Origin: Rhizomys pruinosus
Taxonomy: Eukaryota > Chordata > Mammalia > Rodentia > Spalacidae
NCBI GenBank assembly: GCA_009823505.1
Contig: VZQC01009986.1
Span: 1 to 64,000 of the forward strand
Direction: 5' to 3'
DNA: 64,000 bases
Under the pieces are notes generated by a model. It did not search any database. It was not told the origin of the DNA and saw only the letters and a list, made by a program, of their open reading frames with translations. Positions 1-11,900 of the stretch are shown piece after piece. Within the stretch, counting starts at the first letter, position 1. Each line of letters opens with the position of its first letter. The position numbers and the translations under genes are program-made.

Positions 1-312
1 TCTCTCTCTGATTTTTCAGACAACGAAGCAGTTTTAATTGTTTTTAGCATAATAGGACTGATAGGAATTCCCTCCTGCCTGATGTCCTTCAGGTGGGGAT
101 ATGGTGGCCTCACAGGCTCCCTAAAGACCACCTGAAGTCCTGTGGCTCTCCCCAGCTGCTCAGGCCAGAGCACCACACAGCCAGGGTGGACACTCAGGTC
201 CCAAATGCAGACCCATGCTGCCGTCCTGTCCTTAAGTAATGTTTTATATTGAACAGATATTTTTGAAAAAGATAAACCCTGCTAACCAATGGCTTTAATT
301 TCCATCCAACAG
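1..312 (+). other. WASHC2 intron, 3' part
   Basis: Intron sequence leading to the acceptor AG at 311-312. I see no other feature in it. Confidence 0.8.
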
Positions 313-411
313 GATTTGTTTTCATCTCAAAATACAAGTAAATCAAAAAGTACATCGCTGCCCAGCAAGCTCCCTGCCTCAGTCTCCCTTTTCAGTGATG
401 AAGATGAAGAG
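313..411 (+). CDS. Washc2: WASHC2 coding exon A (33 codons)
   Basis: Acceptor cag/GAT and donor GAG/gtaaat; phase 0 at both ends. It starts DLFSSQ and ends SLFSDEDEE, so it carries an L-F motif at each end. The acidic run after the second LF is the typical LFa signature. Confidence 0.95.
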
Positions 412-3400
412 GTAAATGATGTTATTGTGGCATCGGATTATTAAATTATATCAGGAGAAACTAATTGGTTTGATGGCTGTATAGTCACAGCAGCACACAA
501 TAGGAAAAGATCATGGAGAGTCTGCTGGGCTGCTTATGTATGTTTGCCTTTCTGTTGACGACCTGACTTCCATGTTTTCCCAACTGCACAATTAGGATGA
601 CACTTAGACTCTTGACCCCAGTTATTAGGAAAAGCCAAATAGACTTCTTTTTTATTTTTTACATTCCCTTTGAGAAATAACTCTTTAGAGGGTAGATCTC
701 TTTTTAGAGGGTGCAGTGGTCTTTGAGAATATCTTTGATAAAGTTTGGGGATAGAAAAGAGAAGGCGGCCATGTTCTGACTTTGCCTTTTTCTCCCACTC
801 TGGGTGGACAGAGTAGAGAGGTAGAGGAAAGTAAGGGAAAAGAATCCAAACTTTGGGCCCGTATGCAGTGGTACGCAGTGTTGTGCAGTGGCTGAGCCAT
901 GAAGCCGTGCAGGTCCCTTAACCTCCCCCATCTCATACACACATTCAAAGCCACTAGGGTCATTTTAGCGCTAAAACAAATGTCTTTGCACAGTAGTTGG
1001 TCCATGGTCAGTGTCTGCTGTTATCACTTGTACCTCGCTGGACTCCAGCTCCTTATTCTTATCCTGCCTCACTTGCTTTCCTTATAGACCCTCTCCACTG
1101 GTCTCTGGTGCAGGACTGTCCACTGCTCTGGTATATACTGTTAGGAGTTTTCTTATCATAAACCAGACTTGGGCCCTCTGATGGCTTCGTTCCCATTACC
1201 TTCATGAAAGTAGGCAGGTAATAGAAGTGTTGGTAGGGCAGAAGTTTGGGCAGGATCTGCTAGGCAGTCCAGACTGGCCTGGAACTCCCTGTGGCCCAGG
1301 CTGGCTTCAAAGTTGAGGTCTTCCTGCCCATAGCTTCACGAGTCCTGTGATCACAGGAGTGTACCACCGCACTCACTGTAAAGTGGATACTTTTTGAGTG
1401 CTGGACTATACAAGAATTTACAAATGTCTCTGAACCTGTGAGGGTGAGTCCTTGGGATGCCAGTTATTTTATTTAGTAAATTATTCCTTAACTTTGTATT
1501 CTTTATTTTAAATTAGGTAGAAATTCATTCATTCCTTCTCTCTGTACCTTTCTTAGCCGTAAATTCTCCTTTTATCCATTCAGTTAAACTTGGTTTCTAA
1601 TTCATAGAAGGGGACGCACGAGTTGTTGGCTGTCACCACGGCTCTCATGACCACAGCAGGACCCTGGTGCTCCTGGAACCTTTTCTATCATGTCCTTCCT
1701 TTGTTTACATTCCACTCTCTCAAGCTCTGCGTCGAGTTTTATGGTAATTCCTGAAAGTTGTTTTCTGACCTCTACATGTGTGGCCATCCGTCCTCACATG
1801 CCCACATGCGTGCACAGTTTCTAATTCTGCGCTAATCCTATTTTCCTCCTGTGGGTAGGGATGCAGTTGGAACAGGCTGTAGACTGCGATGTACATACAT
1901 TCTGCAGTTGTTTCCTCAAACGTCTCTTCCTCCTCAAGGGAAGCTGACTTCCTTGGATTTGGCAGAATGTCTTACTTGCGTTTCACATGTATGAAGCTGA
2001 ATTCCTTTCCATGCTTTCCTGCCATTTGTCTTTTTAGGATAATCTTTTTGGGACTGCGACTGCTAAGAAGCAGACTTCATCTCTACAGCCTCAGAGTCAA
2101 GAGAAACCCAAGCCCTCAGAGCAACCCAAAAAGAAGGCGTCTGCCTTATTGTTCAGCAGTGACGAGGAGGTAGGTTAAGGTCTGTCTGAAAATGAGAATA
2201 TATTTGATGAAAATTAAGAGTTAAAGTTGCCCGAAACATTTTCACTTTCTATTTTATGTTCAGTGGTATTAGCCACAAAAAGATGGTGTTTACAAAGTTA
2301 TATCTTTTTTTAATACTTTTGATGTTTTGTGTATTTCATACATCATTTTTCAGTTCACTTTAGACATGGTCCCCTTTCCCTTCCCCCACCCCATTTCATG
2401 CATTCTGCCATACGCATCCTGCATCTTTCAGTCTTTTTAAAGTTTTTGTCTGCAGAGGTTTATTGTTTGGGGCAGAATTTAACTGTATCAGTCCAGTCTT
2501 TGACCCAGTCCTTATGTTGTGGTTCCCTCCCATTTGTAGTGCTCCAAAATAGGCCTATATAAATGTCATTTATGTACCAGAATTATGTCCTCCGGGAATA
2601 AACTGTATATTAACTCTGAAATATATTTAGGAATTCACATTTTCCCCTTTAATTTTATATTACTCTAAAATATGAATATATAACCTTCCACCCATATACA
2701 TTAATTACCATGTCTGAAAGGAAGTGGTAAGTTAATTCTAGGGCCCCTTAAGAGAGTCACATTATATGCACAACATGGGTGCACAAACTTGCATGCAGAC
2801 AGTACATTCATACACATACAGAAATAAATAAAAATAAAAATTAAAAAAAACATTAAAAATAAAAAAGAGATTCACATTATAACATCACAGTTGCTTTCAG
2901 ATAGAAAGAACTTTAACAATAGCATTGCTCAGCTTGCCTTTCATATGGGGGATTTTGTCCTAGCATCCACAAATGAGGGAAACCATTCCCCTTTTGTTTT
3001 TTTGGGACTGTGTTAGTTCACTTAGCATCGAGTTCCATCCATTTACCTGCAAAATTCATGATGTTATCTTTCTTTACTGCTGCATAGAACTCCATTGTGT
3101 AGATGTACCACATTTTTGTTGTCCACTCATCAGTTGAGGGGCATTTGGGTTGGTTCCAGCTCTTCGCTATTGTGAAGAGCGCTGCAATAAACGTAGATGT
3201 GTGTGTATCTTTGCAGTAGGATGAGTCTTGTGGGTATATCTTTTTTTAAGGACAGACATTTAATGGAATGTGTTAAACATTAAAGCTTTCAAAATGGAGT
3301 AAACATGGCTGCCATCACAAAGATCATGGTTGAACTCCCGTAACAAAAGATGGCAAGGGAAAAAGCATACACATTTAAGATGAGTTTGAGGTCATAAGGA

Positions 3401-5863
3401 GCCTGTAAAACTGAAGACCTGCAGACACAGGGAAACCTTCCTGTATGTTATACAAAGAAGTGACTAGTTGGAGAAGAGAGTCAGATAATCCTAGTAAACT
3501 GAGGGGCACTTAGTAAGGTCTGTTTGTTCAGGTTCTTTCCCTTGTCTTCAAGAGCAGGGCCTGCCTTTCCTCCAGGAATAGGGAAGGTGCCTTTGAGTTG
3601 CTTCACAGTGAAGGCCCAGAGCATTCTTTCATGGTCTGCTATTAGCGAAAAGGACGAGGCACTCAGAGAGACCTTGCTGCGTCTGTTCTCCTTTGCCAGG
3701 TAGCAGACCCTTTGTCCCACACACTGTGTGTTAACTTGTTAAAGGACAGCCTGCTATGTGTCATTAAGCTAGAACTACTGCTAGACAGGCTGTCATAGCC
3801 TGTGCACATTCAACTCCTTTTCTGTAACACTGTGGATATTTTCATTTGTGATCTGGATACAAATCAGCGAAGTTAGTAGTAACCGTAGCTCTGGCATCAT
3901 TTATGTTTAGCTGAGCAGAAGACTAAAATACGGTGTTCACATTCCATCTCAGACCAATGAGACTCACTCGGTAAATAGACTGAAATTTAATGACCTGAGT
4001 AGTAAAGATCTTCCTCGAGGCCGAGGATATAACTTATGGTACAGCACTTGGCCAGCATGTGCAGGACCCTGTGTTCTACCCCCAGCATAAAAACATTGAA
4101 AACTAAAGGCTGTTCAAAGAGCTAGTGATGTAGCTCTGTTGGTCAAGCACTGCCTAGTGTGCACAGAACCCTGGGTTCAATCCCCAGCACTGGGGAGGTA
4201 GAGACAGGAGGATCAGAAGTTAAGATTATCCTTGGCTACGTAGTGAATTTGAGGCCAGCCTGAGCTACGTGAGACCCCATCGCAAAAGAAAAAGGAAAAA
4301 AAAGGTTAAGCTGTTAGAAAAGGTTGTCGTGTATGATTAGGAAGATATGGGTTAAGACAGGAGTGAATCTCAAAGCATGATAATCATTTATTGAAAACAA
4401 TATAAAATGATTTTCATATTTGCATTTTCCACTCAAATGTCCAAATTTATTATGGACTACCATTCTTTTCAGTGTATGTCTGTGTAGGCCTGTGATAAAT
4501 TTTTGTGGGGTATGTGCACATGTGTGTATAGGTAAGTGGACACAGAGGCCAGAAGAGAGTGTTGGGTGTCCTGGTCTTACCATTCTCCACCTCTTCGAGA
4601 TAAGGCCTGAACCTAGAGCGAGGCTGGTAGCCAGCAGGACTCAGTGGTCTTCCTGGCTCCACCCCCTCCAGCCCACCCGGTGCGTGGCCACGCCCAGCTT
4701 TTACGTAGGTGCTGGGGATTTGACTTCAGGTCCCTGTTCATGCAGCAAATGCTCTTACCCCCTGTGCCATCTCTCCTGCCCTCATTCTTTTCATCGTTGT
4801 TAGTAATTGTTGACTGTGTTGTAGTAGTTAGACAGCATGGAATTCTTCACATCATAGTGGAGTCAGGGAGAGAAAAATACTAGTTAAAGCTAGTGACTAA
4901 AGACCTTCCTTTCTTCCTTTTTTTTTATATAAGGTAGAGTCTCACTTTGTTCCTTGGCGGCTGGCCTATATCTCCTTTATGTAGGCCAGGCTGGCCTTGA
5001 ACTCTTTGAGGTCTTCCTGCTCTCGGGGCTGGAATGAAAGGCATGCTTTCTCTCACTGGACTTTTAAAGCTCTGTGGTCGCTGCTGAGCATGGCTACCAG
5101 GAAGAGCTGTTCTCATCCCAAGCCTTTACATTTACCTCTGAACCCTAGGAAGTGGACTGTTCTGACTTCTCAAGGTCTTGTGGCTCTGTAGCATCTGCTC
5201 TTCTCTGGAGTCCCTGCTTTAGACTCCCGGTATCAAAGAACCACCTTAGTCAGCCTGTGGGAGTTCCTTTCCTTATAGCTTCCTGATGCCAGACTCCTTT
5301 CCTTTGTCAGGCTACCAGCAGTTCCCATTGTGACTCTTTACCTGTGTGTTACTTGAGCTCTTTCTATAGTTCGCTTTGAGACTATTTTTATTAGCATGTA
5401 TTAGTTATACATAATATTACGGCATTTTATGAATGTGTATAATGTATCTTATATTCACCCTCTCTGGCTCCCTTCCCAGTCCTGCTGAGCCTCTTTCTCT
5501 TCTTCTTTGGGTTTTTTTTTTTTTTTAACTAAAATATCCATCTTCATAGTTGATATTTTTTCGTTTTTATTTTTTACTTTTTTCTCTCTGTTTAAACTCC
5601 TCTAGGATTATTTTTCATCCCTTAAAATAGATAGGGTCTCTTGTCCTAACACAGGATAAAGCCATAGCCTAGAAAAATACTGGAGCAGGTGTGGAGGAGG
5701 CTCTTGTGGGGTGCATGCAGATACAGAGCCCCAATCCTAGCTGCTCAGAACTAAGCTCACAGACGTGACCTTTCTCAAAGACTGTTTGATCCTTAGTTTT
5801 AATGAAACTTAGTTTAACAGATAAAAATCCAATTTTATGTTTTGTGTTCCAAATCTAAATACC

Positions 5864-5915
<52 letters not shown>

Positions 5916-8900
5916 TACCACTAAGCTATGTGCCAGCTTCCTGGATTGTTGTTGTTTTTAATATGTAAGTGTGTTTAAAGATTTTATTTATTTTTATTTT
6001 ATGTGTATGACTGCTTTGCATGTATTTGAGCGTACCAGGTGCGTGCCTGGTGCCCACAGAGCCACAAGATGGTGTTGGGCATTTCCCTAGGCCTCCTGGA
6101 AGAGCAGTAAGTGTGAGTCACGTCTCCAACCCTGAGGAATTCTTTCAAACTGTGTGTGTGTGTACATGTGTGGAGATGCCTCACGCCTGTGTGTGGACAC
6201 TGAGTGTCTGCTCTATCATGCTCTACTTTATTCCCTTGAGACAGCGTCTCTTGTAGAACCTGAAGTTCACGTTTTGGCTTGACTGGCTGGTTGGCCAGTG
6301 TTCACCTGGGGTTCTCCTATCTCTGCTCCCCTCCCTCAACAATTCTAGGGTTACAAACATGCATGGCCATACCTGACTTTTTTTTTTTAACGTGCGATCA
6401 TGTGATTTGAACTTAGGTCCTTATCTAGGGTAGTAAGTTTTACCCACTCTGCCCGTGAATTTTTAATGTGTGTTTTATGTTTTAAGGACCAATGGAACAT
6501 TATTGATTCACAGACCAAGTCAACAAGTGACAGCAGGTCCAAAGGAGAATTCAGGGACGTGGGGAACATCCAAAGCCAGGAGGCCATGGCCGTGAAAAAG
6601 ACAAGTCTGTTTGATGAAGATGATGATGAAGATGATCTATTTGCTATTGCTAAAGACAGGTGATGTTATTTGATGCCTCGTTCTATTTCATGCACAAATG
6701 GGGCTGTCCTTTTTTATTTTTGAATTAATTTTCTTTTACTTAAGTAAGATGTGTTGAAATCCTGCATTCCTAAGGTAAGGCAGTAGAGACAGAGTAGAGT
6801 AGAGGGATTCTGGAGACACGGTTAGCTGAACTTCGTTACCAAGGTGGTAATAGTTTTTTTTTTTGTTTGTTTGTTTTTTTTGTCTTTTCGAGACAGGGTC
6901 TCCCTGTAGCCCCAGCTGTCCTGGAACTCACTCTGTAGACCAGGCTGGCCTTGAACTCACAAAGATCCGCCTGCCTCTGCCTCCCAACTGCTAGGATTAA
7001 AGGCGTGCGCCACCACGCCCCGGCGGTAATAGTTTTTTTAAGACCCACTGACTCCCATTGGTGCTGACGGCTTCTAAGTGGAGCTACCCACTGGAGTGTG
7101 TCATCTGACCAGGGGCCACCCCCCAAATAAAACTGACTCTTTCGGGGCTGGAGAGATGGCCTGGCAGTTAAGAGTGCCGACTACTCTTGCAGAGGACCCA
7201 GGTTCGATCCCCAGCACCCACATGGCGGCTGAGAACTGTCTTTAACTCCAGTTCCAGGGGAATCCGACACCCTCTTCTGACCTCTGCAGCATTGCACGAC
7301 ACAGGTGCACCAACCTGCAAGCAGGCAGTACATTCATACACATACAAAAAGAAAAAAAGACTCTTTCTCCCCCCCCACCCCCCAAGCCATGAACCATCCA
7401 TAGCTCTGAAGTTAATGGAGGACGGATTGTCAACCCTTTCCCACTCCATGCTATAACATTGACTGGCTTGCCCTTGTATAGATCTTGTGCATGCAACCAC
7501 AGCTCTGAGTTATGCTCTGAGATATGCTCCTGGCATATCCAAAGGTCTTGGGAAAGTTTGTCTTACCTGATTTTTTTTTTATTTTTATTTTTTTTAATTG
7601 AAGTTTTGTACATTTCATGTAATACATCTTGATCTTATTTAGACTCCCCTCCCCTGTCGTCATGCCTTTCCATAGCTCCCCCTCCCCTGTGCCACATTTC
7701 ATGCATTCTGCCATATATGTTAAGCTTTATGGAGTCAAGTGTCTGTCCCCAAATGTCCCTCTGCAAGTCCATCCACCGGAGCCTGGTCGGCCTATCTAGC
7801 GTCACTCCCTTAAAGACCAACTCTCCCTTACCCAGTAGTGATCAGTTCCAGTAGTTCCTCAGCTAAAGTTGAAGCAGCTTCTTACCCATTTCCCCGCTTG
7901 TATGCTGTGTTTTTGTCTAGTTTGAGTTTGCATGGGTCTTGTGTATGCTGTCACCATTGCTGTGAGTAGTTCATCTGGGCAAGTTCCCAGCTACCTATCT
8001 CCTTGTGGTCATCCACCACCCCTGGTTCTTAAAGTTTCTCCACTCCCCTTTCACAGTGGTCCCTGAGCCCTGGGTAGCAGAGTCTTAATATAGGAGTCCT
8101 ATCCAGGGGCACATACACACTCTGCAGTAGTTTATTCTCTGTACTTTGGCCAGTTGTGCCTTTCAGAGTCTCCTGTAGTCCTGGCTGGCCTGTCACTCAG
8201 TTTATAGACTAGACTGGCCTTGGATCTTGCAGAGATCCTCCAGCCTCTGCTTCCTGAGTGCTGGGATTAAAGGTGCGCGCCACTACCCTCAGCTTTCTTT
8301 GTCATTTTTTTAACCTTAAGATATTCTTTTTTCTTAGCTTGTCAGTGGTTTAAAAATGAGCTTATCTTTTCTGTTTCTTCTCTGTGCTACCCTAAAGATT
8401 ATAAAGTTTGGTCGAAGTTACTTAAAAGTTTGTTATTTTGGTAAAAATCTGCTGATGTAATCATGCTGTATTAAACATCACGGTGTTAGGAGGATGATTC
8501 TCTGCAGAGCAGCAGATTCCCAGCAGGGACTAGGTGATTGTGATTTGATGGCCAAACTAAAGCTGGCTGGCGGAGCATGAACCTGTCTACCTGTTCATTC
8601 AGAATAACTTCCTGCCAATAACTCCTTTCCTCTGGAAACACTTAAATGATTACTTGAAACTCATTGGAGTGGCTAAGATTTACAAGATTAAAAAATACCT
8701 TCGGCTTTCTCTAAACAGTCTGTCTTATCGAACATTATTGTTTCTGCTTTTTTGGCTCCTTACTTGACACCTGGTATATCAGTAGCCTCTGGTTCAGAAT
8801 ACATAATCTCTGAAATCTTAATACATGATTTTAAATTCTGGCCCTGGTAGTTCCCATGATACCTTGGTCAGGTGACCTAGCTTCTCTGCGCCTCTGTATT

Positions 8901-11900
8901 TGCATTGCTCACTGGGCTGTTGAGGTGAGCAGATACAACCCAAATGTGAAATGCTAGTAGGGTAGCTGGTGCATTGCCTGCACTCACGAGTGCATGGAAA
9001 GCATTTCATTCTTCGATTTCTATTGCTTGCTTTCTCCTTGCTTTTTCTGATAAACTTCTTTCAAGGAGGCCAAGAAGACACAATGGGAGAAAGACAACAT
9101 CTTCAGCAAATGGTGTTGGCAAAAGTGGATCACCACTTGTAGAAGAATAAAGTTCTCTCTTTTAAGAGCCTTCTCTAATCCAAGCATGAGAGAGGCGTGG
9201 CTCTGCCTTCACCTGCTCCTCCCTAGGAGCACTGTAGTTGAGCATTCTGTGTACCAGGCAGAAATTACCTGATCACATCTGTGTCCCTATGACACACATA
9301 ATAAACGATCAGCCTGGCGATCTATACAGCTCTCATTTGTACGATTTGGTTCTAGCCACACAGTTCCTGGCTGTCAGTAATGCTTTCTGCCCACATTCTT
9401 TGCACCTCCCAGCTGTTCTCAAAGGTGCCACTAAAACCCAGTATGTGGGAAATAATTCACAGCTTTGATCAGAGCTCAAAGAACGTCTTTGTACTGATAT
9501 GTACAGATGAGGATGTGGACAAATATAAAATGGTATAGCCACTTTTATTTGTTTTCTAAAAACCATTAGGGGCTGGAGAGGTGACTCAGCAGTTAAGAGC
9601 ACTGGCTGCTGCAGTTGCAGAGGACGTGAGTTCAATCCCCAGCACCCACATGGCAGCTAACAACAGTTTATAACTCCGGTTCCAGAGGATCTGATGTCCT
9701 CTTCTGACTTCCAAGGGCATTGCATGACATGGGTGCACTTACATACATGCAAGCAATACACTTATATATGTAAAATAAAAATAATATTTTTTTAAACTTT
9801 TTAAAAATTTATTATTTTTTTATGCGTATGAGTGTACTGTTTGTATGTAGGTTTGTGCACCCATGTTGTGCAATGCCAAGGAGGTCAGAAGAGAGTGTCA
9901 GATTCCCCTGGAACTGGAGTTAAAGATGGTTCTCAGCCGCTATGTGGATGCTGGGAATCGGACCCAGGTCCTCTGCAAGAGCAGTCGGAGCTCTTAACCA
10001 CTGAGCCATCTCTCCAGCCCCATAAAATTAAAATTTTTAATTAAATTTTTGAGAATTTTGTACATGAGTATTTTCTTTGCATTATTTCTATCCCTCCAAG
10101 TCCCTCACTAGCTTGATCTCAATTTTTTTGTCCTCTTTGATTATTATTGTCACATATACATACTTTTTTTTTTTGAGACAGGGTCTCTCTGTAGCCTCAT
10201 TTGGCCTAGAGCTCTTTAGGTAGACCAGGCTGGCCTTGAACTTAAAGAGATATGTCTGCCCCTGCCTCCCAAGTGCTGGGATTAAAGGCATGTGCCACCA
10301 TGCCTGACACATACATATATATACACATTTATGAGCACACATACACACACACACACAAGTAATGCACTGAGTTCATTTAGTGCTGCCTGTTCCTAAATTA
10401 GATAATCTCTCAGAAGCTAGTCTCTGAAGAAAACAGATTGGAGTTCTACTCAGCAGAAAAGAAAAATAAAATAATGAAACTGGCAGGTAAGTGGATGGAA
10501 CTGTTATACTGAGTGAGGTAACCCAAACTCTGATAAACTTGTTTTTACTGATTTATTTTTATGAATATGAGTGTTTTGCCCAAATGTATATTAACTGCGC
10601 CCATGTTGTATAATGCTCCCAGGGGTCAGAAGAGAGCATTGAATTCCCTGGAACTAGAGTTACAGATGGTTGTTAGCCACTTTATGAGAGTTGGGAACAA
10701 AATCTTGGTCCTCTCCAGCCACTGCTCTTAACTGCTGAGCTCTCAAGTTACCTAAAAAATATTAACTTTTTATGGTTTTTAAAAGTTTATTATTTACAAG
10801 TGCACCCCCTGCACCCCACCCCCACCCCCACAGCATATGGAAGTATTCAAAGAATGAAGAAAGCTTAAGATACAGATTTCCCTGTAAGGTCATAGTCTCT
10901 CCTGGAAGCATATGTTGACATCCCCATAGAGGATTTATTTTGCATCAAAATGTGCTGTATCTTGAGATAGGCTTCAAAGAATCTACATAGTATACTATAT
11001 ATGAGCTCATTAGTATGCCTTTAAGAAAATTAACTTTTCAGCGGGCGTGGTGGCACACGCCTTTAATCCTAGCACTTGGGAGGCAGAAGCAGGTGGATCT
11101 TTGTGAGTTCAAGGCCAGCCTGGTCTACAGAGGGAGTTCCAGGGCAGCTGGGGCCACAGGGAGACCCTGTCTTGAAAAGACAAAAAAAAAAAAAAATTAA
11201 CTTTTCTTATTCTTTCTAAAAATTAATAGCATACTCTTCACACGCATTTGTTTACACATGTACATGTATACATTATACTCTAGGATATATATATATATGA
11301 AGGAGAAAGTCCTTCATATATATATATTTTTTTTCTTTTTACTTTCTGAGAGTAGCTGACTTCCCTTAATATCATATATTCTAGGTCCATCCAGTTTCCT
11401 GAAAATTTTGTGATTTAATTTTCTTTTTTTTCTGTTTGGTATTTTTGAGACGGGCCTGTAGCTCCAGCTGTCCTGGAACTCACTTTGTAGACCAGGATAG
11501 CCTTGAACTCAAAGAGATCTGCCTGCCTCTGCCTCCCGAGTTCTGGGAGTAAAGGCGTGCGCCACCATGCCCAGCTCCTAAATATTATTTTTTTAAGCTA
11601 TTTTGGTTGAGATTATTTTTCCTAATTTCTTTCACCAAGAGAATAGAAGGCTACTATTTTATATTGATTTTTATATACGACAACTTCACAGTGTTTATTA
11701 GATCCAGGAGTTTTCTAGTAGATTCTGTAGGGTCTTTTAATAGAGAAGCATGCCATATGCAAATAAGGATAATTTGATTTCTTCCGTTCCTGTTTTTATC
11801 CCCTTTCTGCCTTTCTCTTGCTAATGGTTTTAAACTCTATTCAAATACTGTGTTACATGAGGGCAGGGTGGGCATCCTTGTCTGATCCCTGATTTTAGGA

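Larger units (their letters stand above)
2170..6486 (+). other. WASHC2 intron rich in old repeats
   Basis: 4.3 kb intron. It holds an interspersed-repeat fragment (2310-2560), a 5'-truncated B2, an L1 3' piece, ID and B4 elements, old B1 and B3-like copies and a (GA)n tract. Stretches 3244-4000 and 5051-5860 show nothing I can assign. Confidence 0.7.

Noticed and set aside
7144..7220. tRNA gene-like A and B boxes
   Set aside because: They belong to B2 and ID SINEs, which derive from tRNA genes; no cloverleaf can be completed.
9063..9151. Possible WASHC2 exon beginning EAKKTQ
   Set aside because: The translation is L1 ORF2, no good donor follows, and the true exon at 14813 restores the frame and the family sequence.
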